The position numbers and the translations under genes were made by a program. Below the pieces are notes generated by a model. That model was given only the letters and a program-made list of their open reading frames with translations. It had not been told where the DNA came from and searched no databases. From Coenobita brevimanus (Eukaryota > Arthropoda > Malacostraca > Decapoda > Coenobitidae): a stretch of DNA of 64,000 nt. Below, in pieces: positions 46,242 through 57,485 of the stretch. How positions within the stretch are numbered: the stretch's first letter is position 1; every line of letters begins with the position of its first letter. Location of the stretch: positions 37,515,924 to 37,579,923 of the forward strand of contig CM064732.1 of NCBI GenBank assembly GCA_032717465.1, given 5' to 3'.

Positions 46242-47740
46242 ATGGATAAGAGTAATGTGCCCCAACCTGCCTCTCTCCCAGACCTAAGCACGTCTTCTCA
46301 GCCTTCACTTATAGCCACTCTGGAGCCCTTTCAGGTCCCACATGGCTCCACAGGGGATTCGGCCTCGCCTGCCTTGCCTCCCCAGTCCAGTGGCTCCCGT
46401 AACAAGGTTCGCAGGCAGGGAACAAGGAGTGTACCTGGCCCTCAGGGACCCCATGTTGGAGATTCAGATAATTTTTTTATTGTTCCTCCTCCTGCACCTT
46501 TTGTCAAGTTCATAGTTGTTCGTGGCCCTGCTGGGGTGGACCTCAGAAGGTGCGATATTTTTCACACACATCGAGAGCTTGTCGCTGCTTGTGGTGCCGC
46601 CCCTAAAGTGGTTCCACAGGCTGATGGCAGTTTGTTGATGGTGTCTGACCCTTCTCAGAGTGCGACCGTTCTATCTTTGTCCATGCTTTCTGGTCAGTCT
46701 GTTACATGTTCTCCCCATGCTTCGTTGAATCATTCTCGTGGCGTTGTGTATGCTAAGGAATTGCTGATTTACGATAAGGCTCGCCTGGTTGAAGAGTTGT
46801 CAGCCCAGAATGTGATAAAGGTTGAGAGGATTCAGAAGAAGATGAATGGTGACCTTGTGCCAACTTCATCCTTGGCTGTGACTTGATTCACTGAGCCTCC
46901 CTGCTGTTCTTAACGCTGCATGGTACCGGAACAGAGTTAGGCCCTATGTCCCTATGCCTCGTAGATGTTTCCACTGTCAGAGCTTGGGTCATATTGGTCG
47001 AACTTGTAGGTGCCTTGTCCTGGGCCTTCCAGGAGTCTGTGTGTCGTGTGGTTTAAATGTTCATGAGGGTGTGGAATGCCCTGGTCCTGTATCTTGTGTC
47101 AACTGTGGTGGTAAGCACGCCACTTCTTCTAAATCTTGTGATCGTTACAAAATGAACATGAAATTCTGTCTCTCAGAGCCATGGAGAGGCTGAGTTTTAT
47201 CGAAGCTAAGGATTGTGTCATGTCAATGTATGTCCGCCCAGGTGTGTCCTTTGCTTCTATTCTTTCTAGGTCAAAGCCAGTTGTGTGCCGTCGTGGAGCC
47301 CCTGCTTCTCATTCTGACCATCCTCCTCATCCCTTGTCAGATACTGGACGTTCTACTTCTCCTCGTGGTCTCCTAAGGACTCCAGTACCTTTGCAGTCTG
47401 AATCTCGTGCAGCTGCTGCTCCTGTACCAGCTGATACTCCTGTACCAGCTGCTACTACTGTACCAGCTGAAACTCCTGTATTGGCTGCTGCTCCCGCACC
47501 GACTGCTGCTCCTGTACTATCTGCTTGCTCTGCTACTGGTGTTCAGTTTTCTCTACAGTGTGCCTCTACAGTTTCTAGTGTTTCAAGTTCTGGTGTAGAG
47601 GTGGAGGTTGCATCTGTCAACCTCAAATGGGTTAGGAGTGAGGAGTCTTTGGGTGACTCCCCTTCCTTCTAAGGTTCAAACTTCTGTACCACATGAGGCA
47701 GTGGTGGCGTCTAATGGCCATATTCTAAAACTGTGGGAAG
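46242..47740 (+). pseudogene. LINE ORF1 nucleic-acid-binding protein, N-terminal part
   Basis: ORF1 proteins of I-like LINEs coat the RNA. The start MDKSNVPQPASL at 46242 is followed by a Pro/Ser-rich stretch and a fold region (VKFIVVRGPAGVDLRRC, ELVAACGAAPKVVP, LLIYDKARLVEELS), which may be an RRM-like domain. The frame is lost near 46885. In another frame come three cysteine knuckles near 46966-47140: CFHCQSLGHIGRTC, CVSCGLNVHEGVEC and CVNCGGKHATSSKSC. The frame returns at 47181 (SFIEAKDCV) with a Ser/Pro/Ala-rich tail that contains a repeated APVPADT-like 7-residue unit near 47415-47520. Confidence 0.8.
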
Positions 47741-48900
47741 GCGTTCACCTTGCCCTATCCATATCTTCTGTTAGTCTTAACGCACAAAAGGGAGAGCGTT
47801 CCCCGGTGAACGGGAGTGGATTACCACAGCGTTGTGCTGGAATTCGTCGGAAGTCTTATAGCACCCCTTTGCATGCCCCCTCGTTATATTATAGCAGCAT
47901 TATGCAAAGAAAACTATGCAGAATTTGAAGGACCCTATGGTGTGTGTGATGGGATTTTTAATTTAATGATAAGAACATCGTGTATAGAAAAAAAAAATAA
48001 GCGTTTAATATTTGTATCATATTTAAAAGACTTCACCGCGTCTCTGGAGATGGTTAATTTATGACGAGATGAAAACAAAGAAGAGATACTGTATCCACTT
48101 CCATTTTATTTCTCAATATTTCTAACAAGCTGTTTATCAGATATGGTGCATGATACTTTAAAATTAGTTTGATTTGTACGTGAAATAATTCCTACAGTAA
48201 AGAATGGCCGAGTACGAGCTAAACAGACGACTGGTGGACAGCCAGTTAGTTTGAATTATGAAGTCTCGTGTTTGCTTTCGGTGAGCTTTTGCAAGTCCGT
48301 ACTGTTTTGTTGTGGCTTGGCAATGTATTTTTCTGGTGTATTTTGGTGTGATTTGAACGAATTTGGCTTTTATTTTCGGTGTTCATGATTGGTTTTCTAA
48401 TTACCCCCCCCCCCCCAGTGTCTTGAGGGGTGGGATTTCAGGATTCTGGGTGGGAAGAATGGCAAAAACAAGCATTTGGGGCAGAAAAATAGTCAAAATC
48501 GGTATGACCAGCCAAGGTGTATTCGTAGGGTTATTACTGACCGCATGAACTCTTTTGAAGCTATGTCTAACACCGAAGTTTTCCTGCGGTACAGGTTCTC
48601 CAAATCCTGTATGCACTCTTAAACTGAATATTTAAGAACAAATGCCAGTCTTTAATAACAGAAGAGGTAAGAATTGCAAATACGAATAGATTATATTGTG
48701 TGTGAATCATAGAAACTGTCATATGTATTGTTTTTATTTTAAGATTTTAAATTTTATAACTAATCAGTGTTGCCAACTCTTTGCTGCGCCTACCCACACG
48801 AAGGGGTGCGCTCTCCCTCTTTCAAGATTACCACTTACGTTAAAGGTGTGAGCTTCCACCTCGAGCAGGGTGAGGGAAGGGTAACCCCTGCTCTCAGTTT
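47741..48900 (+). mobile_element. Harbinger-like insertion in ORF1 (boundaries approximate)
   Basis: About 1.1 kb separates the two parts of ORF1. Inside, at about 48490-48620, one frame reads ITDRMNSFEAMSNTEVFLRY then RFSKSCM, which resembles the N-terminal region of PIF/Harbinger transposases. AAAGGGAGAGCG (about 47787) and CGCTCTCCCTCTT (about 48810) are inverted with respect to each other and may be part of terminal repeats. A C run lies at 48405-48417. No target duplication was resolved. Confidence 0.45.
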
Positions 48901-49317
48901 CAAGACTATGGGCGTAAGTCAGTGGGTGTTCGTGATGGTCTTTCTAGGATTCCAGTCCCTGCCTCTTGCTCAGGTGTGACGGGGTCTGGGTCTTTAGATA
49001 CTCAAAGGCCTCGGTTGCTTGCTTCCTCTGATCCATCACCCAGCAGCCAACCTTTGGTTGATTCGGTTGGGAAGGGTTTGGTTGGCCCCAAGATGCCAGC
49101 TGGACCCCCACGTGGGTGCGCGGACGAGGAGAGTGAGTCCTCCAGGAAGGTCTCTGTGCCTCAGGCTCATTCTGGCGATGGGCAGGACGTGTCTCGGGGT
49201 AAAGGTCCTTCCACCCATGGAAACTCGAAATCCTTATTGTCTTCTTGGTTGGTGAGGAAGAGTTCCACACCTGGGAAGAAGGGCTTTCACACCCTTCCCA
49301 ATGAGGTTGCTACGTAG
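48901..49317 (+). pseudogene. LINE ORF1, C-terminal part
   Basis: An open frame 48922-49317 (VRDGLSRIPVPASCSGVTGS, Ser/Pro/Lys-rich) ends at TAG 42 bases before ORF2. It has no known domain. It is the low-complexity tail commonly found after ORF1 zinc knuckles. Confidence 0.6.
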
Positions 49318-49358
49318 CCTTGGTGTTTCTCAATTCGTATTATTTAACACTAATCAAT

Positions 49359-52300
49359 ATGGCTCAATCAGTACCAATCTGTCTTCAGTGGAACTGTAGA
49401 GGTGCCATGGCAAATTGGGAGAAACTGCAGTTATTACTCTCTGCTCTGAGCCCACTCTGTGTCTGTGTCCAGGAGACAATGGTGGAGGATAGACCGTTTC
49501 CTTCTATCGGGGGTATGAGGTCTTCCATGCATCTCCTCCTGGTGGTCACAGCGGTGGATGTGCCATTTTGTGCTGATCTGATGTCCCCTTTATTTCCTTT
49601 GCATTACAGTCTCCCCTTCAAGTTCTAGTGGTACAGATGCACGTTGGGAGGTGCTATACCATCTGTTGTCTGTACTTTCTACCTTCCATCCCTGTTATGC
49701 ATGCTGATCTGGAGACCATTATCTGTCAACTTTTACCCCCTTTTCTACTCCTTGGTGACCTTAATGGTCGCCATCCTTTGTGGGGTGACTCACTTTCAAA
49801 TCCCTGGGGTGATCTTCTTGCCTCTTTGGTTGGGGATTTAGATTTGGTTGTCCTAAACGATGGAAGGCTGACCCATTTTCATGTTCAGACTGGCACGTAT
49901 TCTGTCATTGACCTTACCATCTCCTCTGATTGTGCCCTTGATTTTTCTTGGGAGGTATTGGATGATCTGCATGGTAGTGACCATTATCCTGTGTTGGTCC
50001 AGACTACACACTCTGTTCCTTCAGCCTGTATGCCACGCTGGTGTCTGGGTAGGGCTGATTGGTCTCTTTGAGGAACTACCAGTACGTGTATTTGCCTACA
50101 AGGTTACTGATTTTTCAACTATCGATGATGCCGAACGTTATTTTACTAAGACTCTTTTCTCAGCAGGGGTTCATTCCATCCCATGGACTTCTGGTGTTTT
50201 TTCCCGGAGACCTGTGCCATGGTGGAATGATGACTGCTCTATAGCAAAAGGAGCTTACAAAGTGGCTGCCTGTTGGTATTTTGCCAATCGTGATGTTGTT
50301 TTTCTAAAAATCCAATTTTGCAAAGCACGAGCTCACCATAGATGGGTCATGAAGAATGCTCGCATATTTCTACAGTTACATCCTCTACTCCAATGCCTAT
50401 GGTGTGGAAAAAGGTACACAAGATTTCTGGTAGGTTTTCCCCCCTCCTCCCCACCGGTGTTGTAACTTCATGGAAATCTTGTGTCTGCACCAGATGCAGT
50501 AGCCTCTGCTCTTGCAAATCAGTTTTGTACTGTTTCAAAAAAGGAACATTCTAAGTCATGTGCTAGCTTTCATAGGAATCAGGAAAGGCTGGGTCTTGAC
50601 TTTCGCTCTTGTGGCAGAGAGCCATATAATTTAGACTTCAGCCTCCATGAACTGCATACTGCCCTCTCGGAGCATGGTGACACTGCTCCTTGTCCTGGTG
50701 ACATTCCATACGCTCTGCTCCGTCATCTGCCGACTGAATCAACACAGTTTTTATTGGACCTTTTTAACAGGGTTTGGAGTGAGGGCTTTATTCCCAAGAG
50801 TTGGAAGTTGGGTATTGCCCTCCCCATTCCCAAGCCTGGTAAGGACCACTCCCATGTCTCCAACTATCGCTCTATCACCTTAACATCGTGCATGTGCAAG
50901 CTTTTTGAAAAGATGGTCAATGTCAGGCTTGTGTGGTTCCTAGAGAAGGGTTGCTTTCTCTCTCCTTTGCAGAGTGGCTTCCGTAAATAATGGTGAACTT
51001 CGAACAATCTTATCAGGCTCGAGGCATCTATCTGTGAAGCTTTTGCCTCTAAGCAACATCTTGTGGCTGTGTTCTTTGACCTTGAGAAGGCTTATGACAC
51101 TGCCTGGCGCCATGGCATCCTCCAACAACTTCATGCCTTTGGTTTACGTGGTCACCTGTCCGTGTTGCTTGGAGACTTCTTGACAGATCGTGTGTTTCAG
51201 GTCCATGTGGGTTCTACCCTCTCTGTGCCACTATGCCAGGAGGAAGGTGTCCCACAGGGGAGTGTCTTAAGTGTTTCCCTGTTTGCAGTGGCCATTAATG
51301 GTATTCTTGACACTGTGCCTTCTATGGGGTATCCTCATCCCTTTATGTGGATGATTTAGCTATATGGTCTTCTGGCTCCCACATATCTGCTATTGAGTGG
51401 CATATGCAACTTGTCTTGGACAAGATTTCTGCCTGGGTCACTTCCAATGGTTTTCGGTTCTCCCCTTCTAAGACTGTGGCTGTACACTTTTGTAGGATGA
51501 GAGAGATACACCCGGACCCTGATCTCCAGCTTTGTGGCATGAGACTCCGATGTGTGGCAGGGACGAAATTCTTGGGCCTGACGTTTGACCACCGTTTGAC
51601 TTGGGTTTCACACTTGGAAGACCTTAAACCATCCTGTATGAAGGCTCTCAATCTATAGAGGGTTCTGTCCCATACATCGTGGGGTGCTGATTGGAGAACA
51701 CTCTTGCATTTATTTCAGGTTTTTGTAACCTCCAAGCTGTCATATGGCTGCGAGGTCTACTCCTTTGCCACAGAGTCCAGATTAAGAACTCTAGATGCTG
51801 TCATGCTGGTCTTCGCCTTGCAACTGGATCTTTTCGGTCATCTCTGATTCCCAGCTTGTTGGTGGAAGCTGGTGTGCCTCCCTTAGATCTACTGCAAGGT
51901 CAGTCTGTTGCAGCACGGTGCTGGCTCCTGATTCGTCGCCTTCCAGACTCACTTGTCTGTGAGTGTGATGCAACAGTGTTTTTTTTTAATGTATTAGCAA
52001 ACACTTCATGCCTCGTCCATCTGCTGTAGGGTTCGGGATATCATGGAGGGTTTGGTTTGTCAGCATGGCAGTACCTTGTCAGTCCTATTCGGATCAAGAG
52101 GTTGCTCCATGGATCTTGCCCAAGGTAACTGTTCTGCAGGTCTTTTGCAGGCTCAAAGTTCTGTCACTCCTCAGTCTCCTTTTACAGTTATTTTTAGAAC
52201 ATTCTTCCTAGTCATGGTGGTTTTGTGCCTGTGTACAATATACCGATAGCTCTAAATCCGCCTCTGGTGTTGGTTTGGAGTGGTGTTTCCCAATTTTAGC

Positions 52301-52600
52301 CGTGGAGGTAGTCTTCCTTTGACTGCCTTAGTTTTTACCGCAGAGTTGTCAGCTACTGTATCATTTTAGCCCTGAAGTTGGTGTTTGTTAATCCATGGAC
52401 AAATATTTTTTACTTTTTAGCAACTCTCAAGGGGCCCTTTTGGCCCTGGACTCTTTTAACTCTTCCCATCCTATAGTGTTAGCTATTTTGGAGTGGCTGT
52501 TCCTCATTCATCGTCGGGGAAGAGAGTATATTTCTGCTGGGTTCCCTGCATGTTGGTGTGGTGGGCAATGAGAGGCAGGCAAGGCTTTGCAGTAAAAACC
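49359..52600 (+). pseudogene. LINE ORF2: endonuclease, RT, RNase H
   Basis: The start MAQSVPICLQWNCRG at 49359 opens an AP-like endonuclease (CVQETMV; LLGDLNGRHPLWGD near 49755; VIDLTISS near 49905; GSDHYPVLV near 49975). RT fingers lie at 50481-50990 (APCPGDIPYALL, LGIALPIPKPGKD, NYRSITLTSC). The palm FFDLEKAYDTAWRHGIL is near 51070, GVPQGSVLSVSLFA near 51247 and YVDD at 51344-51355. Thumb and linker follow to 52100. RNase H starts YTDSSKSASGVG near 52247, where the usual YTDGS Gly is Ser, and ends near a GVVGNER motif at 52555. Stops at 50988 and 50994 and TAG near 51656, plus many frameshifts, inactivate it. Confidence 0.88.
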
Positions 52601-53040
52601 CATGTATTCTCAACAGGCCCCTAACCGACTGATCCACTATCCTGCTTCTGATGTTACCCTACTTTGCTGTGATCACACAGAATTCAGCGTAGTTGGCACA
52701 GACACTCGGATGGTGCTACTCATAACACAACTAAACAAATTCATCGACAATGGTTGTGCCAAGGGTTCTCCCTCGCATTGGGTGCCAAACTTACACATGG
52801 GTCTTTGCATGCGTGAAGGTGAGACTCAACCAAAGCTGTGATGATTGCCTGTTTGGTTCCCCTTACTGTCCGTCACTTGCTGGTCGAGTGTGTCCCACGT
52901 TTGGAACGCGTCAGGAGATCCCTCCAGGGCATAGAGGGGCGGTGGTGCCTTTGTCTCTCCTCGATGCAGAGCCTCTAGTGATTACTGATGTTTTTTACTG
53001 TTTTCTTCAGGAGGCGTAGGCCTCCTTCCACTTTTATAAG

Positions 53041-56000
53041 TAATTTGCATATGATTAAAGTTATGTACTCTTTGAATGTCTTTCAGTGTTATGTTTCTAA
53101 TAACAGATTATGCCTTTTATTTTGGAAACAAAATTGCACTTTTCTATTGCTGCGTCTTTTAGCTTGTTGTCTACGGCACGGCATATATACCCTGGCAGTT
53201 GCTCTGCCAGATTTTAATACAATCAATCAAGTCAATTATAATAAGTCTTTCTCCTTCAAACTCAGATATTCCTTTTCTGATTTATCCGTACATCTTTAAA
53301 GTAATTGTTTCATCTGTACACCCCAGAGGGTCAAACCATTTACATGGTGGTACAGACGAATCCTTGAGGACTCTGCAGATCTTTACGAATTGAGTATTTT
53401 CGATCCAACCACTTCTAATACATTCTGAGACTCTCATCTAACTGTTCTCACTCTTAAAATTTTTCATTTTCCTGAAACCCTGTCTCACACTCATTTGTGT
53501 CCACCAACTTCGTAAGTTTTCTTCCTCGCAACTAAGCCTTTGTTTGGAAATCTCCCAGATTTCCTTCCTTTTAGCTACTCTAATTTCCATTTCATTTGAC
53601 ATTTTCCTTTCTAGCCAAAAAGGTTACTTTTAAACTCTAAAGTTCCAGTAACTCTCCTCCTTTCAAATGTAAAAAATCATAGTAAACAAACATTTCTCTT
53701 ACCGTAAACTTAGGGAAATTATCAGTATTTACAGTACTATTCATGCACGACACTTCACAGACATCAGTATTAATAGTTGTGTTTGAATAGGAGACCATTT
53801 GAAAGTAGCATCCCTACCGCACACACACAAGACGCTTCTGAAATATCTACTTCTTAAATGGTTCAATTTATATCTATAAAGAAAAGAAGAGATGTATGAT
53901 ATTCAACCCGCAAATGGCACAATGTGAAAGGGCATTATAACCCTTCGTACAAACAGGCCGTAAACCTGCAAGAATAAGGAGTAGTAAGCCAAAAACAGTT
54001 TGAGGAGGTATACAATAATAAAGTAGTGATCAACAAAGCTTTTCTGGGTGAACAGCTATGACCAGACACCAAGTAAAATGTTCCCATTACTGAATCAACT
54101 ATACTTGTTCATTCTAGACACCTCTAACTTTGGGGTTGATTTTCATTTATTTTTTTTTTTAAAGGGCATTTACCCTCTCTGCCCCTTATATATATAAAGA
54201 CAAATATCAGAATATATTCTATATAATATTTATTAAGTTTTATCGTATAGAGGAAGCAACTGTGGTCCTGATGTAAATTTCATGTTGGGTTACGAGAATG
54301 TGCAAAGGGGTCCACTGCCATCTGCGGTAATTTTAAGAAATTCTGAGTCAAAGTGCTTCCTGATATTTGGAAAAAGCAAATATTTCATGTGGTTGAACCA
54401 AGTCGCATACATATAGAGAGTCCAATACTCAATCGGTATCTTGAAAACTGACAATGATTTACAAGGTTCATTAGACTACACAACTAAGCAGCCAATTAGC
54501 ATCAGAAAGAATCACAATCACCCTGATAACAGATCTCTATAGACAGTCTAAGCCACTTGGTTCTTCACGCCAAAAGGATACAGTTGCACGGTATGACCTA
54601 ATCTGGTCAGGATAGGAGAGTAACCTGCATTCCCTCAATACCCTCTAAGACGAGTTAGGGAGATGCTGGTGGAGTATATATATGGCCTATATTTCAAAGT
54701 CATGGTTCGCCAGCTTTTGATACAGTATAAAATTCATCCAGCCCTTCTCTGTACCACCCAGGGCCAGGTGTAGCAAGACCTGTTTGTTGGACAAGTTCAT
54801 AAAAATTGGTCCAATCCATGGGCACTTACATGGTTCTCTGCCTCTTGGAAAGAAGTGATCAGTGGTAGCCATTTTGGTTATTTCACAATCATATATATTT
54901 TGCTCCCTATATAATATGCCACTATAAATATATATGAGATTTTCCAAAATGTTTGCTATATACCAGTGAAAATTACACATGCTTGCCAAAGGCAAGACAT
55001 TAGACACACAGACTGTGGTACTTCCGAAAGTTCAGGGTAAATACCTTCTGGCGATGGGAGTACATGGACACTCAACTCACGATTCAAATCAATTCATGCC
55101 GTTCTGGTGAAAGGCTCAAAACACCTAGAATTTGGGATTTCAAGTTATCGCCACCTGAACCCTATAGTCCACATCAGAAGTTAGTATATTGGAACACTGA
55201 AAATCACTAGCTGGTATCAATAACAACCTATCTGCTGACCACATCAGTGAGAAGTCTTACTGATACCATGGCTGGGTATGAAAGCATTCACTTAAGAAAT
55301 ATAGAAATTACTGAGCTAAGAAGGATCAATAACTGCTGATCATTGGTTACCAACCTGAGACCATGCTCAAAATTGGTCTCATCTCAGAAACGGCCATATG
55401 ACATGATTAATCTTAAAAAAGTTCACCTAATACTTTTTCACAGGGTGTGATTGAACAAGCTGTGCCGTAAGAGACTATTTATTTCCTGTTTACAGGATTA
55501 TTTGATTTCAATTCCTGAAGGGAATGGTATTGTGCAGATGCTATTAGTGCAACCTCAGGTGGTAGACATTCCGACAAAATTCCTTCCTGCATATTTTCCA
55601 TCACAGAAGTGCCTGAGAAACCACTGATAATTGCCAACTCAAGACTGAAAGTTTTGGAAACAGTTTCCCTACTCCCCCAGTGAGCAAGTACTACTCAATG
55701 GAATTCTAACGGAATCAATATAGCCTGTGATTTCCCTTCTTTTCTCCATTTCCTAGTTATGTACGATACATTTGGTTTAAGACACGGGGAGAGTAGCATG
55801 AGGCCTGACTCCTCCTTTTCAGGCACACATTAGGCTAACCATATCAATTAGGTAACAATACCTGCTGATCTTTCTGTATAATATGACTCTACATACATAT
55901 CCTGTACATGTATCCACAACTATGTCCTCGTAGTATAGTCCCATAAAAAGGAAATATTCTGCATTAATATTACTGAATGAAACTGTATTCTCTAGGAACT

Positions 56001-56475
56001 ATGGCATCCAGTCGGTGTTTGCCTTACTGTACAGGGCCCTCCTGGTATAATCAAGCACCAATAAGTTCAGCTTGTGGCACCTTATAAACTCTCATCATTC
56101 TCAATGAAGACAATGCTCGTCCCTGGTAATTAGGACATTGTTTCAAAATACCTTTTCACTGCTGTGGTGTGGAAAAAGGTCGCAGAATATCCAGTTTACA
56201 CCCCTCATCTGTTTGCTTTTACAGAACTATATAAGCTACCAATTTCCTCTTATTTGCTAGATTTAAATTTTCCTGGTAGACAATAAAAGAGATGTGCCCA
56301 TGAGGGAGAGATAGTAGGACTAAGAGTTGGATGTGGAAGATATTCCAACCTCACTCACACTGGAGAGGCAAACCCCAAGATTTGAGCCTAGTATAATTGT
56401 TCGAAGCTCTGTCGATAAAGGGGGAAAGAAGTCCTAAGTGGTAATTCCCCATAGGGGACTTATGTTTCTTAGCGA
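53041..56475. other. Unannotated interval
   Basis: Moderately AT-rich sequence without recognisable coding, element ends or tandem arrays. Possible LINE 3' UTR up to about 53300. No frame exceeds about 106 codons or shows a domain. Confidence 0.55.
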
Positions 56476-57485
56476 GTTAAAGGAAAAGCTTGAAGGATAC
56501 TTGAAGTGACAGAGTTAGAGAAAAAATAGAGAGAAATGGGAGAAGAAGAACAGGGAGGAGGAAGAGAAGAGGCCACCAAGAGAGATATTACATAGAGTGA
56601 TTTTAGGTGGAAACTAACCTAAATAGGGAAATGCTGTTCAGATAGATGGATAGAGGCCTTCATGAATCTGGAGAAATGCCATATGACAGATGGATAGACA
56701 GAGGATTATGAAGGGAACCTATATAACATATGGGACAGACTGGGTAACTGTGAAGATATGTATGATGGTGACCAATACAGAAAAAGTTGGTGATGGTGAA
56801 TAAGATGAGGAAGGAAACCTTGTTCGGAAAAGGTTGATAATATATGTACATGTCTCCATTTGTTTTACGCAATCTGTTCAAGGATGGGGTAACTATACAT
56901 AATGTTATAGATAAGGTCACCATGATGTTGACACTTCTATGAGAAACAGTCGATGTCAAATTAGTTGTACTGTTGTTTGCTCTGGATGATTTGTGTCTTG
57001 TTATCCTGAAGAAATCGAAGGGGAGTGTCTGACAAGGCTTGTGGATGAGTTTGCAAAGTGGTAAAATTAAGGTATGTAGTAAAGACACTATGTGCCTGAG
57101 AGAGATATGTAATACACCAATGATTTGGATGTCTGAGGAATTGCCAAAAATGTACTAAAATTTATGGCTTGCAGTTATCAGTATTTATTGAGGTATGCTT
57201 GAAATTTTTCCAGCAACGTGTGAAAAGATTTCCTGCGTTCCAAGGCTTTTTTGAAATAAGGATAAGGAACACAGGAAGTGAGCATCTAGTGAAAAAGTTA
57301 TGCAATCATCAAGTATTGTGATACAAACTCTAATATGACAGTAAGCTAATGTTGTTGAAGGACCTACAATCAACATAGACAGAATGAGTCTATTTAAGAT
57401 GCTGTGAAGGGTGCTCATAGAGAACAGGTTGACGAATGAGGATATAAAGTAGCGTCATCCGTGGTGTGGATTATACACAGTGTTA
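56476..57485 (+). pseudogene. Very old RTE-like LINE remnant
   Basis: GCCTTCATGAATCTGGAGAA at about 56656 aligns base for base with the palm motif region of the better-preserved copy at 7369 (GCCTTCATGGATTTGGAGAA). Further on, TTGTTTGCTCTGGATGAT near 56975 corresponds to the LLFADD catalytic loop with Ala-Asp changed to Leu-Asp. CTTGTGGATGAGTTTG near 57040 matches 7733, and AGGTTGACGAATGAGGA near 57425 matches the RLTNEEV region near 8140. No frame is open. Confidence 0.6.

Larger units (their letters stand above)
45717..53040 (+). mobile_element. I-like LINE with ORF1, endonuclease, RT and RNase H
   Basis: Long non-LTR retrotransposon. A 5' region (45717-46241) is followed by ORF1 with zinc knuckles (46242-47740 and 48900-49317), ORF2 (49359 to about 52600) and a 3' region. 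YDTAWRHGIL-type RT and a terminal RNase H point to the I/Nimb group. ORF1 is interrupted by a Harbinger-like insertion. A second partial copy lies inverted at 61970-64000. I could not fix the 5' and 3' ends or a target duplication. Confidence 0.85.
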
